Below the pieces are notes generated by a model. The model had not been told where the DNA came from, ran no database searches, and saw nothing but the letters and a program-made list of their open reading frames with translations. A program made the translations under genes and the position numbers. Below are positions 26,360 through 36,501 of a stretch of DNA of 64,000 nt, one piece after another. This stretch comes from Scandinavium goeteborgense. GTDB taxonomy: Bacteria > Pseudomonadota > Gammaproteobacteria > Enterobacterales > Enterobacteriaceae. Each line of letters begins with the position of its first letter. The first letter of the stretch is position 1. The DNA lies in assembly GCF_003935895.2 (NCBI RefSeq), contig NZ_CP054058.1:3391177-3455176 (forward strand), given 5' to 3'.

Positions 26360-26854
26360 ATGGTTACTTTCCACACTAATCACGGCGATATCGTAATCAA
26401 AACTTTTGATGATAAAGCGCCTGAAACAGTTAAAAACTTCCTGGACTACTGCCGCGAAGGTTTCTACGACAACACCATTTTCCACCGTGTTATCAACGGT
26501 TTTATGATTCAGGGCGGCGGCTTTGAGCCGGGCATGAATCAGAAAGAAACCAAAGATCAGATCAAAAACGAAGCGAACAACGGCCTGAAAAACACCCGTG
26601 GTACGCTGGCAATGGCCCGTACTCAGGCGCCACACTCTGCTACCGCACAGTTCTTCATCAACGTCGTTGATAACGACTTCCTGAACTTCTCCGGTGAAAA
26701 CCTGCAAGGTTGGGGTTACTGCGTATTCGCAGAAGTGGCTGAAGGCATGGACGTTGTTGATAAGATCAAAGCCGTGGCTACTGGCCGCAGCGGTATGCAC
26801 CAGGACGTTCCTAAAGAAGACGTTATTGTGACAAGCGTGACCGTCAGCGAGTAA
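26360..26854 (+). CDS. ppiB: Peptidyl-prolyl cis-trans isomerase B (cyclophilin)
   Basis: A 164-residue cytoplasmic cyclophilin with no signal peptide. The active-site run [13 protein letters not shown], then [16 protein letters not shown] and [14 protein letters not shown], are typical of PpiB. It accelerates prolyl isomerisation during folding. Divergent from cysS, and followed after 3 bp by lpxH. Confidence 0.97.
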   Translation: MVTFHTNHGDIVIKTFDDKAPETVKNFLDYCREGFYDNTIFHRVINGFMIQGGGFEPGMNQKETKDQIKNEANNGLKNTRGTLAMARTQAPHSATAQFFINVVDNDFLNFSGENLQGWGYCVFAEVAEGMDVVDKIKAVATGRSGMHQDVPKEDVIVTSVTVSE

Positions 26855-26857
26855 TTC

Positions 26858-27580
26858 GTGGCGACACTCTTTATTGCAGATTTGCATCTGCACACAGAAG
26901 AACCGGCGATCACCGCCGGTTTTCTGCGTTTTTTACGCGGTGAAGCCCGCAGCGCCGACGCGCTGTACATTCTCGGCGATCTTTTTGAAGCCTGGATTGG
27001 CGATGACAGCCCTGAACCGCTTAACCGTGAAATAGCAAAAGAAATCAAAGCCCTGGTCGATTCAGGCGTGCCCTGTTTCTTCATTCACGGCAACCGTGAT
27101 TTTCTGCTTGGAAAGCGTTTTGCCCGTGAAAGCGGCATGACGTTACTACCCGAAGAACAGTGTCTGGATCTCTACGGTCGAAAAGTGTTGATCATGCACG
27201 GCGACACGCTGTGTACCGATGACACCGGGTATCTGGCCTTCCGCGCCAAAGTGCATCAACCCTGGCTGCAAATGCTGTTTCTGACCCTGCCGCTGTTTAT
27301 CCGCCGTCGCATCGCCGCCAAAATGCGCGATGACAGCAAAAACGCCAACAGCCACAAGTCGATGGAGATCATGGACGTCAACGCGCACGCCGTGGTCGAA
27401 GTGATGGAAAAGCATCAGGTGCAGTGGCTCATTCACGGGCACACACATCGCCCGGCGCTCCACGAACTCACCGCGAACGAACAACCCGCGTTTCGTGTGG
27501 TGTTAGGCGCGTGGCACAGTGAAGGATCGATGGTCAAAGTGACCACCGATAACGTCGAACTGATCGCCTTCCCTTTCTGA
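26858..27580 (+). CDS. lpxH: UDP-2,3-diacylglucosamine diphosphatase LpxH
   Basis: A 240-residue metallophosphoesterase of lipid A synthesis, cleaving UDP-2,3-diacylglucosamine to lipid X and UMP. The metal-binding motifs are in order: D-x-H in [36 protein letters not shown] and HGHTHRPA. It starts at GTG 26858, 3 bp after ppiB, so the two are probably one transcript. Length and order match E. coli. Confidence 0.96.
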   Translation: MATLFIADLHLHTEEPAITAGFLRFLRGEARSADALYILGDLFEAWIGDDSPEPLNREIAKEIKALVDSGVPCFFIHGNRDFLLGKRFARESGMTLLPEEQCLDLYGRKVLIMHGDTLCTDDTGYLAFRAKVHQPWLQMLFLTLPLFIRRRIAAKMRDDSKNANSHKSMEIMDVNAHAVVEVMEKHQVQWLIHGHTHRPALHELTANEQPAFRVVLGAWHSEGSMVKVTTDNVELIAFPF

Positions 27581-27604
27581 ATCGCCTTTTCTCAAGCGAA
27601 CAAA

Positions 27605-27865
27605 TTAACCACGATCGTCTTTCGGGCCGAGGAAGTAGAAGCCAAACGGCAGTGAGCCAATGATGGTGAACATAATGCTGTAGATGGTGGCCCATGCACC
27701 CTGAATGAAGTACATCGACACGCTCCACTGATCCATCGGCAGGTTGTACTGATCTTCAACCCCCTGGAACGTGACTTTGGATACCACCGTTACCGCGGCA
27801 ATGAACACGATAGCGACGGCGGTCAGAAATTTTTTCCCCTCCGGGGTGCGAAGTATAGCCAGCAT
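27605..27865 (-). CDS. Small two-helix membrane protein, unknown function
   Basis: An 86-residue protein with two hydrophobic segments, about 14-30 (FLTAVAIVFIAAVTVV) and about 58-80 (WATIYSIMFTIIGSLPFGFY), and a charged C-terminus (PKDDRG). It lies between lpxH and purE on the opposite strand, where E. coli K-12 has no gene. Regular codon use and a ribosome site (GAGAAGG) before the ATG support a real gene. I recall similar enterobacterial small proteins of the DUF2534 type, but cannot confirm it here. Confidence 0.6.
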   Translation of the reverse strand: MLAILRTPEGKKFLTAVAIVFIAAVTVVSKVTFQGVEDQYNLPMDQWSVSMYFIQGAWATIYSIMFTIIGSLPFGFYFLGPKDDRG

Positions 27866-28030
27866 ACCTTCTCCTCATGAAATGCTGCGCTGCGTCATAC
27901 GCCTGACGGCGCCGCAGTCGATATTTGCTAACAGGTAAATCCAGCCGTGACTTTACCGTATTTCGACTCGTTATGGGTCAGATTTACAGGAACAGAAAAA
28001 TCGGCACCGCATTCGCCGCTTTGATGACCG

Positions 28031-28046
28031 CGCAACCGTTTTCCTT
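28031..28046 (+). promoter_or_regulatory. PurR operator upstream of purEK
   Basis: The site CGCAACCGTTTTCCTT matches the E. coli purE PurR box (consensus ACGCAAACGTTTTCGT) with few changes. It lies 72 bp before the purE start codon. PurR with hypoxanthine or guanine represses purine synthesis genes. Confidence 0.85.
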
Positions 28047-28117
28047 GGCGTTTTTCCATGCTATTCTCTGTGGCCTTCAAAGCAGTGTGTTCCACACCCA
28101 CAGGAGTTTTAAGACGC

Positions 28118-28627
28118 ATGTCTTCCCGCAACAATCCGGCGCGAGTCGCCATCGTGATGGGGTCCAAAAGCGACTGGGCTACCATGCAGTTTGCCGCCGA
28201 AATCTTTGATTCCCTGAATGTTCCACACCACGTGGAAATCGTCTCCGCCCATCGCACTCCCGACAAACTGTTCAGCTTTGCCGAAACGGCAGAAGACAAT
28301 GGCTATCAGGTGATTATTGCGGGCGCAGGCGGTGCAGCGCATTTACCGGGAATGATTGCAGCGAAAACTCTGGTGCCGGTGCTCGGCGTACCCGTTCAGA
28401 GCGCGGCTCTCAGCGGCGTGGACAGTCTCTATTCTATCGTTCAGATGCCGCGCGGCATTCCGGTGGGAACCCTGGCGATTGGCAAAGCGGGCGCCGCCAA
28501 CGCCGCCCTGCTGGCCGCACAAATTCTGGCGACGCACGATCGTGAACTGCATCAGCGCCTGGCTGACTGGCGCAAAGCGCAGACCGACGAGGTTCTGGAG
28601 AATCCGGACCCACGGGGTGATGCATGA
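28118..28627 (+). CDS. purE: N5-carboxyaminoimidazole ribonucleotide mutase PurE
   Basis: A 169-residue enzyme converting N5-CAIR to CAIR in purine synthesis. Signatures are [24 protein letters not shown] and [13 protein letters not shown] start it at ATG 28118 ([13 protein letters not shown]), giving the E. coli length; the frame extends upstream without a ribosome site. It overlaps purK by four bases and sits under a PurR box. Confidence 0.97.
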   Translation: MSSRNNPARVAIVMGSKSDWATMQFAAEIFDSLNVPHHVEIVSAHRTPDKLFSFAETAEDNGYQVIIAGAGGAAHLPGMIAAKTLVPVLGVPVQSAALSGVDSLYSIVQMPRGIPVGTLAIGKAGAANAALLAAQILATHDRELHQRLADWRKAQTDEVLENPDPRGDA

Positions 28628-29691
28628 AACAGGTTTGCGTCCTCGGCAACGGGCAGTTAGGCCGCATGCTGCGCCAGGCCGGTGAACCGATGGGGATCGA
28701 CGTCTGGCCGGTTGGACTCGAAGCCGATCCCGAAGCCGTGCCGTTTCAGCAGAGCGTTATCACGGCTGAAATTGAACGTTGGCCGGAAACCGCGTTAACC
28801 CGCGAACTGGCACGTCATCCGGCGTTCGTTAACCGCGATGTATTTCCGATAATCGCCGACCGCCTGACGCAAAAACAGCTGTTCGACAAACTGGGTCTCA
28901 CCACCGCACCGTGGCAGCTGCTGGCGGAGAAAGCCGACTGGCCCGGCGTGTTCGAGAGTCTCGGCGAACTGGCCATCGTTAAACGCCGCACTGGCGGCTA
29001 CGACGGGCGCGGCCAGTGGCGCTTGCGCAGCCATGAAACCGCACAGCTGCCGGACGACTGCTACGGCGAATGCATCGTTGAGCAAGGCATTAATTTCAGC
29101 GGTGAAGTGTCGCTGGTCGGGGCCAGAGCCCACGACGGCACCACGGTGTTCTATCCGCTGACCCACAACCTGCATCAGGACGGCATTCTGCGCGTTAGCG
29201 TCGCCTTCCCGCAGGCTAATGCCGAGCAGCAGGCGCAGGCCGAAAGCATGCTCACGTCAATCATGAATGAGCTGAACTATGTCGGCGTGATGGCGATGGA
29301 ATGCTTCATCACCCCTGCCGGGCTGCTGATTAACGAGCTGGCCCCGCGCGTGCACAACAGTGGGCACTGGACGCAAAACGGGGCGTCGATCAGTCAGTTC
29401 GAGCTGCATCTGCGCGCTATCACGCAGCTGCCACTGCCACCGCCGGTCATCAACAGCCCGTCGGTGATGGTCAATCTGATTGGTACCGACCTGAACACGG
29501 ACTGGCTGAAGCTGCCGCTGGTGCATCTGCACTGGTACGCGAAAGAAGTGCGTGCAGGCCGGAAGGTCGGGCATCTGAACCTCAACGACAGCGATACCGA
29601 CCGTTTAAGCGCCACCCTCGAAGCACTGGTTCCGCTGCTCCCGCCGGAATATGCCAGCGGAATTACCTGGGCACAGTCAAAACTGATTTAA
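28624..29691 (+). CDS. purK: 5-(carboxyamino)imidazole ribonucleotide synthase PurK
   Basis: A 355-residue ATP-grasp enzyme that makes N5-CAIR from AIR, bicarbonate and ATP, feeding PurE. It shows the N-terminal [18 protein letters not shown], the grasp-fold [13 protein letters not shown] and the metal site [13 protein letters not shown]. Its start overlaps the purE stop (ATGA), so the two are translationally coupled. The E. coli protein has the same length. Confidence 0.97.
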   Translation: MKQVCVLGNGQLGRMLRQAGEPMGIDVWPVGLEADPEAVPFQQSVITAEIERWPETALTRELARHPAFVNRDVFPIIADRLTQKQLFDKLGLTTAPWQLLAEKADWPGVFESLGELAIVKRRTGGYDGRGQWRLRSHETAQLPDDCYGECIVEQGINFSGEVSLVGARAHDGTTVFYPLTHNLHQDGILRVSVAFPQANAEQQAQAESMLTSIMNELNYVGVMAMECFITPAGLLINELAPRVHNSGHWTQNGASISQFELHLRAITQLPLPPPVINSPSVMVNLIGTDLNTDWLKLPLVHLHWYAKEVRAGRKVGHLNLNDSDTDRLSATLEALVPLLPPEYASGITWAQSKLI

Positions 29692-29780
29692 GCTATCTGG
29701 CCGGAGATTGATCTTCACCTTCCCCGGCCTCGCCTCTCCCGCGTAGAATCCCCCCATGCTTTTCCAATAAGGATTTATCC

Positions 29781-30851
29781 ATGAATAATGGGACCGATTT
29801 CCGCGCCATTTTACGGGCCGGAACGCCCATCATCGACGTACGCGCCCCGGTAGAATTTCAACAGGGGGCGGTGCCTGCGGGCGTAAACCTCCCGCTAATG
29901 AATGACGACGAACGCGCCGCCGTAGGGACCTGCTACAAACGCAACGGGGCAGATGCTGCGCTGAAACTCGGCCACACGCTGGTCGCCGGGGAGAAACGCC
30001 AACAGCGTGTAGACGCCTGGCTCGACGCGATTCGCCGTCACCCTGATGCTCTGCTGTGCTGCGCGCGCGGCGGTCAGCGTTCGCACATTACCCAGCAGTG
30101 GCTGCGCGAGGCGGGAGTAGATGTGCCGCTGATTGTCGGCGGCTACAAATCCTTGCGTCAGACCGCCATCTCCGTGACCGCAGAATACGTCGAGCGGTCG
30201 ATGGTGCTGATCGGCGGCTGTACCGGGAACGGAAAAACCCTGCTGGTACAGTCTCAGGCTTCAGGCGTCGACCTCGAAGGACTCGCCCATCACCGTGGTT
30301 CGTCGTTTGGTCGCACGCTACAGCCGCAGCTTTCACAGGCCAGTTTTGAAAATGCACTGGCTACTTCGCTGTTGCAAAAAGACGCGACGCGCTGGGTTAT
30401 CGAAGATGAAGGCCACATGATTGGGGCCAACCATTTGCCGGAATGCCTACGCGATCGGATGGCGCAGGCATCTATTGCGGTGGTGGAAGATCCCTTTGAG
30501 GTGCGGCTGGAGCGCCTGCGGGATGAGTATTTCACTCGCATGCACCATGATTTTTTACAGGCGTTCGGCGAAGAGCAAGGCTGGCAGGAATACAGCGACT
30601 ATCTGCATCAGGGTCTGTTCGCCATCCGCCGCCGTTTGGGGTTGCAGCGTTTTGCCGAACTGACGGCAAGCCTCGACGAAGCCCTGCTCCAGCAGCAGCG
30701 CGGCGCGTCGACCGAGGTGCATTTCAGCTGGCTTAGGCCGTTATTGGTGGAATATTACGATCCGATGTATCGCTATCAGCTCAGTAAAAAAGCCGACAAG
30801 ATTGTGTTTCGCGGTACGTATCAGGATGTTGGTGCCTGGCTGGCGCGCTAA
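29781..30851 (+). CDS. selU: tRNA 2-selenouridine/geranyl-2-thiouridine synthase
   Basis: A 356-residue protein (YbbB/SelU/MnmH). The N-terminal rhodanese domain (about 1-130) has its catalytic Cys in [11 protein letters not shown] (C94). A P-loop domain follows, with GGCTGNGKT (about 147). It replaces sulfur with selenium at the wobble 2-thiouridine of some tRNAs, through a geranylated intermediate, using selenophosphate from SelD. The position between purK and ybbP is the conserved enterobacterial one. Confidence 0.94.
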   Translation: MNNGTDFRAILRAGTPIIDVRAPVEFQQGAVPAGVNLPLMNDDERAAVGTCYKRNGADAALKLGHTLVAGEKRQQRVDAWLDAIRRHPDALLCCARGGQRSHITQQWLREAGVDVPLIVGGYKSLRQTAISVTAEYVERSMVLIGGCTGNGKTLLVQSQASGVDLEGLAHHRGSSFGRTLQPQLSQASFENALATSLLQKDATRWVIEDEGHMIGANHLPECLRDRMAQASIAVVEDPFEVRLERLRDEYFTRMHHDFLQAFGEEQGWQEYSDYLHQGLFAIRRRLGLQRFAELTASLDEALLQQQRGASTEVHFSWLRPLLVEYYDPMYRYQLSKKADKIVFRGTYQDVGAWLAR

Positions 30852-30857
30852 AAGCTA

Positions 30858-30928
30858 TTGCCTGGTGATGCTACGCTTACCAGGCCTACAAAACCTGTAG
30901 GCCCGGCAAGCGAAGCTGCCGCCGGGCG
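30858..30928. repeat. REP/BIME element between selU and ybbP
   Basis: Two facing palindromic units (GCCTGGTGATGCTACGC..CCAGGCCTACA and TGTAGGCCCGGCAAGCG..GCCGGGC) are separated by a few bases, the typical bacterial interspersed mosaic element. It fills the gap between two convergent stop codons and probably stabilises messages or limits readthrough. Confidence 0.85.
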
Positions 30929-30931
30929 GAA

Positions 30932-33346
30932 TCACACGCTGAACTGCCGGAACAGCGCTTTACCTTTCAGCAGGCGCAAACCCAACCAGCCGCCACACAG
31001 TGAAAGTAATACACCGCCGCACACCGGCAGCGTGACCCAAAGTCGCCAGTCCGGCTCCCACGGGAAATCGAAGACTTTAGTCTGCAATACCGCCAGCGCC
31101 GTTTCTGCGCCGATGGCGGCTACCAGACCGGATACCAGCCCCAGTAACGCAAACTCCGCCCACAGCGTGGTACGCAGTAGCGATTTCCCGGCGCCCAGCG
31201 TGCGCCAGACCACCAGCTCCTGATGACGCTGTCGCATCCCTACCTGAACCTGCGCTAACAGCAGCAGCACACCGCAGGCGGTCACCAGCACCACCATCAC
31301 TTCCAGCGCCCGGCTGACCTGTTCCAGCACCTGCCCAACCTGTTTGAGGATCGCGCCAATATCCAACAAGCTGACGGTCGGGAATTCGCGATTCAGCTGA
31401 GTCAGCAGCGCGTTGCCGTTGTCCCAGCGAAAACTGGTGAGCCAGCTTTGCGGCTGCCCATCCAGCGCCCCGGTCGGGAAGATGAAGAAGAAGTTTGGCC
31501 GCAGGCTTTCCCAGTCAACTTTGCGCAGGCTGGTAACTTTCGCGCTGAACGCCTGGGTATCACCGGTGAAGGTCACACTGTCGCCAAGCCCAATGTTCAG
31601 GCGTTTCGCCAGGCCTTCTTCAATCGATACCTCGCCCGCTTTTGGCGGCCAGCTGCCGTCGGTCACCGCATTGTGTTCCAGCGGCTGACCTTGCCAGGTC
31701 AGGTTCAGCTCGCGGTTGAGCGCTTCGTCTTTATTGCCGTCCGTCGGCTGGCCGTTGATGTCCGTCAGACGCGCCCGCACGATCGGGTAGAACGCCGAAG
31801 GGATCACCTGATGCTCAGCTAAAAATTCTTTCATCGGCCCAACCTGCTCTGGCGCGATGTTGATCAAGAAGTAGTTCGGGCTTTCCGGCGGAAGCTGCTG
31901 CTGCCAACGATCGAGCAAATCACCGCGCAGCACCAGCAGCAACGCCAGCAGCATGAAGGAGAGCGAAAACGCCGCCAGCTGGCTGAGCGTGGACCACGGC
32001 TGACGCAGAAGGCGACTTACCGCCAGACGCAGCGCCAGCGATTTCAGCGTTACGCGCCGGAGCACGTTCAGCAGCAACCAGCCGACCATCCCGCAGAGCA
32101 CTGCCAGCACGACCGCGCCCGCCAGCACCGACCACAGCAGCATTGAGCCGCCCATCAGCCATGCCAACAGCAGCACGACGATAACTACGATCGCCGGAAT
32201 GTAGAATTTCAACGGCCAGACGTTCACCACCGCATCACGGCGCAGAACGCGTAGCGGCTGAGTCGCCAGCAGCAGACGCCACGGACGCATGCCCACCAGC
32301 AGCGAAATCACCACCATCGCGCCGATGGCCCACAGCCACGGCCACAGGCTGGCGGCCGGCAACGCGGCGGGCAGCACCGGTTTGAGCAGCACCATCAGCA
32401 CGCTTTCAAACAACATCCCCATCGCGCCGCCGGTGACCAGCGACAACAGCAGGAGCATCGCCCACTGGCCGAGGATCAGCTTGCGCAGCTGCGCCCGCCC
32501 TGCGCCCAGAGTTTTGAGCACCGCCACCAAATCGTAACGGCTGCGGCAATAATGTCCCATCGCCACCGCCACCGCGGCAACCGCCAGCAGTAGCGTCAGC
32601 AGGGCTGAAAGCAGTAAAAACTGCTGCGAACGTTCAAGGGATTTGCCGAGCGCGCCTTCATCCTGCTCGAGACCAATCCAGCGCTGATCGGGCTTCAGCT
32701 GCGGCAACAGCCATTTCTCGTAGGCTTCAATCTGCTGCGGCGTGCCACCAAATTTGTAGCGCCAGCTGACGCGGCTCCCCGGCTGCACGGCCCCAGTTTT
32801 CGCCACGTCGGCGGTGTTCATCATCAGACGCGGCGCCATCTGGAACGGGTTGAAGCCGGAATCCGGCTCCTGCACCACCTCCCCGGCAATGCGCAGCGTC
32901 GCATCGCCCACGTCGATGGTATCACCGGTTTTCAGGTTCAGCAGTGCCATCAGCCGGGGGGCCAGCAGCACGCTTCCGGCTTGCGGTTTGAGGCCCGGTG
33001 GCGAGGTTTCCAGTACGCCGTACATCGGATAGACATCATCAACCGCTTTCACACTCGCCAGCTGTGGGGTGTCGCCCGCGAAGGTCATGGTGGCAAAACT
33101 GAGCTGTTCACCCATCTTCAGCCCCATTTCGCGGGCTTTGTTCAACCACTCTTGCGGCGCTGCACGCGCGGTGCGTAGCGTTCTGTCGCCCGCCATAAAT
33201 TCACGACTCTGCTGGCTCAGCCCTTTATCCATGCGGTCGCTGATGTTGCCAAGCGCCAGCACGCAGGCCACCGCCAGACTCAACGCCAGCCAGACAATCA
33301 GCAGCGACGGCGAACGCCATTCGCGCCAGAACCAGCGGGCAATCAT
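30932..33346 (-). CDS. ybbP: ABC transporter permease YbbP
   Basis: An 804-residue FtsX-like permease of the LolC/MacB-type fold. It has an N-terminal helix, a large periplasmic domain, three central helices near 230-350, a second periplasmic domain, and three C-terminal helices. The length equals the E. coli protein. With ybbA it forms a type VII ABC system of uncertain substrate, proposed to act in the envelope. The ybbA stop overlaps its start by four bases. Confidence 0.93.
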   Translation of the reverse strand: MIARWFWREWRSPSLLIVWLALSLAVACVLALGNISDRMDKGLSQQSREFMAGDRTLRTARAAPQEWLNKAREMGLKMGEQLSFATMTFAGDTPQLASVKAVDDVYPMYGVLETSPPGLKPQAGSVLLAPRLMALLNLKTGDTIDVGDATLRIAGEVVQEPDSGFNPFQMAPRLMMNTADVAKTGAVQPGSRVSWRYKFGGTPQQIEAYEKWLLPQLKPDQRWIGLEQDEGALGKSLERSQQFLLLSALLTLLLAVAAVAVAMGHYCRSRYDLVAVLKTLGAGRAQLRKLILGQWAMLLLLSLVTGGAMGMLFESVLMVLLKPVLPAALPAASLWPWLWAIGAMVVISLLVGMRPWRLLLATQPLRVLRRDAVVNVWPLKFYIPAIVVIVVLLLAWLMGGSMLLWSVLAGAVVLAVLCGMVGWLLLNVLRRVTLKSLALRLAVSRLLRQPWSTLSQLAAFSLSFMLLALLLVLRGDLLDRWQQQLPPESPNYFLINIAPEQVGPMKEFLAEHQVIPSAFYPIVRARLTDINGQPTDGNKDEALNRELNLTWQGQPLEHNAVTDGSWPPKAGEVSIEEGLAKRLNIGLGDSVTFTGDTQAFSAKVTSLRKVDWESLRPNFFFIFPTGALDGQPQSWLTSFRWDNGNALLTQLNREFPTVSLLDIGAILKQVGQVLEQVSRALEVMVVLVTACGVLLLLAQVQVGMRQRHQELVVWRTLGAGKSLLRTTLWAEFALLGLVSGLVAAIGAETALAVLQTKVFDFPWEPDWRLWVTLPVCGGVLLSLCGGWLGLRLLKGKALFRQFSV

Positions 33347-34029
33347 GATTCCTCCTGCAATTGCCCGTTCACCAGCCGCAGGCGCCGATCGCAGCGCGCG
33401 GCCAGCGCCGGATCGTGCGTGACTAATACCAGGGTAGTGCCGTGCTCCTGGTTGAGCGAAAACAGCAAATCAGCGATCCGATCGCCGGTTTGACGGTCAA
33501 GATTACCGGTGGGTTCATCAGCGAACAGCAAGTCAGGACGACCGTTAAACGCGCGGGCCAGCGCCACACGCTGTTGTTCGCCACCGGAAAGCTGCGCCGG
33601 AAGATGATGCAGCCGTTTGCCGAGCCCTAATTGTTCCAGCAGCGCTTTGGCGTGGCTGCGCCCCTGGCTGTCGGTTTCACCGCGCAGCAGCGCCGGCAGT
33701 TCGACGTTTTCCAGCGCGTTGAGCGTCGGGATCAGCATGAAAGACTGAAACACAAACCCCACATGACGGGCGCGTAACGCCGCACGCGCCTCTTCGTCCA
33801 TTGCGTGCAGCGGTTGCCCAATCAGCTTCACTTCCCCGCTGCTGCCGTCGTCCAGCCCGGCGAGGATCGCCAGCAATGTCGACTTGCCGGAACCGGATTC
33901 CCCCACCAGCGCAATGCTCTGGCCTCGTTTGACAACCAGCTCAACTCCGGTGAGGATGGATAGCTCCTGCTCCCCCTGACCGACGGATTTCTTAAGATGA
34001 TGAACTTCAAGTATGTTTTCCGCTGGCAT
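33343..34029 (-). CDS. ybbA: ABC transporter ATP-binding protein YbbA
   Basis: A 228-residue ATPase of the LolD type. It has Walker [10 protein letters not shown] (about 43), signature [14 protein letters not shown] (about 147) and Walker [13 protein letters not shown] (about 170). It powers the YbbP permease. Its 5' end overlaps the divergent tesA gene by 33 bp, as in E. coli, so the two promoters lie inside each other's coding region. Confidence 0.95.
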   Translation of the reverse strand: MPAENILEVHHLKKSVGQGEQELSILTGVELVVKRGQSIALVGESGSGKSTLLAILAGLDDGSSGEVKLIGQPLHAMDEEARAALRARHVGFVFQSFMLIPTLNALENVELPALLRGETDSQGRSHAKALLEQLGLGKRLHHLPAQLSGGEQQRVALARAFNGRPDLLFADEPTGNLDRQTGDRIADLLFSLNQEHGTTLVLVTHDPALAARCDRRLRLVNGQLQEES

Positions 34030-34623
34030 GTGCCGTTCCTGTTTCTTTTGCTGTTAACCTGCCGCGCCGCGTTTGCCGACACGCTGTTAATTCTGGGTGA
34101 CAGTCTGAGTGCCGGGTATCGCATGGCGGCAACTGCCGCATGGCCCGCGCTCCTTAATGAAAAGTGGCAGCCGAAGACCGAGGTTGTCAACGCCAGTATC
34201 AGCGGTGACACATCGCAGCAGGGGCTGGCACGCTTGCCCGCGCTGCTTAAGCAGCACCAGCCGCGCTGGGTATTGGTCGAACTGGGCGGTAACGATGGCC
34301 TGCGCGGGTTTCAGCCTCAACAAACCGAGCAGACCCTGCGGACGGTTATCAAACAGGTTAAAGCCGCCAACGCCGAACCGCTTTTGATGCAAATTCGTCT
34401 GCCTGCGAACTATGGCCGTCGGTATAATGAGGCCTTTAGCGCGATGTATCCGCAGCTTGCCAAAGAGTTCGATATTCCTCTGCTGCCATTCTTTATGGAA
34501 GAGGTCTATCTGAAACCGCAATGGATGCAGGATGATGGTATTCACCCCAATCGTGACGCGCAGCCGTTTATAGCGGACTGGATGGCGACACGCCTGGCTC
34601 CCTTAGTTAAACACGACTCCTGA
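33997..34623 (+). CDS. tesA: Multifunctional acyl-CoA thioesterase I/lysophospholipase TesA
   Basis: A 208-residue periplasmic SGNH hydrolase with a signal peptide (cleavage near AAFA). Block I is LILGDSLSAGYRM with the nucleophile Ser, block III is ELGGNDGLRG, and block V is DDGIHPNRDAQP with Asp and His. It hydrolyses acyl-CoA, lysophospholipid and some peptide esters. The length matches E. coli. It is divergent from and overlaps ybbA, and is followed by ybbO. Confidence 0.97.
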   Translation: MMNFKYVFRWHVPFLFLLLLTCRAAFADTLLILGDSLSAGYRMAATAAWPALLNEKWQPKTEVVNASISGDTSQQGLARLPALLKQHQPRWVLVELGGNDGLRGFQPQQTEQTLRTVIKQVKAANAEPLLMQIRLPANYGRRYNEAFSAMYPQLAKEFDIPLLPFFMEEVYLKPQWMQDDGIHPNRDAQPFIADWMATRLAPLVKHDS

Positions 34624-34651
34624 AAATCAGGGGTTGTCTTCAGGTAAAGTT

Positions 34652-35422
34652 ATGCAAAAAACGGTCTTAATAACAGGATGTTCCAGCGGAATTGGGCTGG
34701 AGAGTGCGCTTGAGCTGAAACGCCAGGGCTTTCGCGTGCTGGCCGCTTGCCGCAAGCCGGAAGACGTGGCCCGCATGTCGGGTCTGGGGCTGACGGGGAT
34801 TATTCTCGATTTGGATTCGCCCGAAAGCGTCGACCGCGCCGCCGATGAAATTATCGACCTTACCGAAAACCGCCTGTTCGGCATTTTTAATAACGCCGGT
34901 TTTGGCGTCTACGGCCCGCTGAACACCCTGAGCCGTACACAGCTGGAACAGCAGTTTTCCACTAACTTCTTCGGCGCACATCAGTTGACCATGCGCCTGC
35001 TGCCCGCCATGGAGCCGCACGGCGAAGGCCGAATTGTGATGACGTCTTCGGTGATGGGCCTGATTTCCACGCCGGGCCGCGGAGCGTATGCCGCCAGTAA
35101 ATATGCGCTGGAAGCCTGGTCGGACGCACTGCGCATGGAACTGCGCCACAGCGGCATCAAAGTCAGCCTGATTGAACCCGGCCCGATCCGCACCCGTTTC
35201 ACTGAAAACGTCAACCAGACCCAGGCCGATAAACCCGTCGAAAACCCGGGTATCGCCGCCCGTTTTACCCTCGGACCAGAGGCGGTGGTGGAAAAAGTGC
35301 GCCATGCTTTCACCAGCGAGAAACCGAAAATGCGCTATCCGGTGACCCTGGTGACCCACGCAGTCATGCTACTCAAACGCCTGCTGCCGGGTCGAATGAT
35401 GGACAAAATTTTGCAGGGCTGA
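34652..35422 (+). CDS. ybbO: Short-chain dehydrogenase YbbO
   Basis: A 256-residue SDR oxidoreductase. The Rossmann motif TGCSSGIG (about 8-15), NNAGFG (about 84) and the catalytic Tyr-x-x-x-Lys in YAASKYALE (about 150) are all present. E. coli YbbO is reported as an NADP-dependent aldehyde reductase. I start at ATG 34652 after AGGTAAAG; TTG 34634 would add six residues. It lies 28 bp after tesA. Confidence 0.92.
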   Translation: MQKTVLITGCSSGIGLESALELKRQGFRVLAACRKPEDVARMSGLGLTGIILDLDSPESVDRAADEIIDLTENRLFGIFNNAGFGVYGPLNTLSRTQLEQQFSTNFFGAHQLTMRLLPAMEPHGEGRIVMTSSVMGLISTPGRGAYAASKYALEAWSDALRMELRHSGIKVSLIEPGPIRTRFTENVNQTQADKPVENPGIAARFTLGPEAVVEKVRHAFTSEKPKMRYPVTLVTHAVMLLKRLLPGRMMDKILQG

Positions 35423-35490
35423 GTTGAAGCACCGTCCTCCGCCCCCATCTCAATGAGATATCGACTCATATCGAATAAAGAGAATGACTT

Positions 35491-36345
35491 ATGTCTGCAC
35501 AGTATATCGTTAACATTACCGAAGCTAACCTGCACCAGACCCTGGAGCAGTCCGCCACCGTTCCCGTCCTGTTCTACTTCTGGTCTCCGCGCAGCCAGCA
35601 CTGCGAGCAGTTAACCCCGGTGCTGGAAAGCCTCGCGACCCAGTACAACGGTCAGTTCATCCTGGCGAAGCTCGACTGCGACGCCGAGCAGGTGATTGCT
35701 TCTCAGTTCGGCCTGCGCGCCATTCCGACCGTATATCTGTTCCAGAACGGCCAGCCGGTCGACGGTTTCCAGGGCCCGCAGCCGGAAGACGTGATTCGTA
35801 CGCTGCTCGATAAATTCCTGCCGCGTGAAGAAGAGCTGAAAGCCCAGCAGGCGATGCTGCTGATGCAGGAAGGCAATCATGCCGAGGCCCTGCCGCTGCT
35901 GAAAGACGCATGGCAGCTGTCGAATCAGGACAGCCAGATTGGCCTGCTGCTGGCGGAAACGCAGATTGCGCTGAACCGTTCGGAAGAGGCAGAAGCGACC
36001 CTGAAAACCGTGCCTATGCAAGACCAGGACACCCGCTATCAGGGCCTGGTGGCGCAAATTGAGCTGCTGAAACAGGCGGCTGACACCCCGGAAATCCAGC
36101 AACTGCAACAGCAAGTGGCGGAGCATCCGGAAGATGCGGCCCTCGCGTCACAGCTGGCGCTGCAGCTGCATCAGGTTGGGCGCAATGAAGAAGCGCTGGA
36201 ATTGCTGTTCAGCCATCTGCGAAAAGACTTGGGCGCGGCGGATGGCCAGGCACGCAAGATGCTGCAGGAAATTCTCGCGGCACTGGGCACCGGCGATGCG
36301 CTGGCATCAAAATACCGCCGTCTGCTGTACTCCCTGCTGTATTGA
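35491..36345 (+). CDS. cnoX: Chaperedoxin CnoX (YbbN)
   Basis: A 284-residue protein with an N-terminal thioredoxin fold (about 1-110), whose active-site position reads SQHC rather than CxxC, and a C-terminal TPR-like helical region. E. coli CnoX binds GroEL and protects substrates under oxidative (hypochlorous acid) stress without oxidoreductase activity. The lost first Cys fits that. It is followed by a strong terminator. Confidence 0.94.
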   Translation: MSAQYIVNITEANLHQTLEQSATVPVLFYFWSPRSQHCEQLTPVLESLATQYNGQFILAKLDCDAEQVIASQFGLRAIPTVYLFQNGQPVDGFQGPQPEDVIRTLLDKFLPREEELKAQQAMLLMQEGNHAEALPLLKDAWQLSNQDSQIGLLLAETQIALNRSEEAEATLKTVPMQDQDTRYQGLVAQIELLKQAADTPEIQQLQQQVAEHPEDAALASQLALQLHQVGRNEEALELLFSHLRKDLGAADGQARKMLQEILAALGTGDALASKYRRLLYSLLY

Positions 36346-36355
36346 TATTCCCTCT

Positions 36356-36387
36356 CCCCGGCGGCGTCCTGTCGCCGGGGCATTTTG
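36356..36387 (+). terminator. Terminator after cnoX
   Basis: An 8-bp GC stem, CCCCGGCG / CGCCGGGG, with a 9-base loop is followed by CATTTTGT. It lies about 10 bp after the cnoX stop codon. Confidence 0.75.
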
Positions 36388-36501
36388 TACCTGTTCAACA
36401 CAGAAGAACGTTACCGCAGCCTGGTGAATAAAAGTTATACTTCCTGTATCGACCCTGACATGTAAGTCCCAGGGTTTCTCAGTAAAAACAGGAGGTTTTG
36501 A

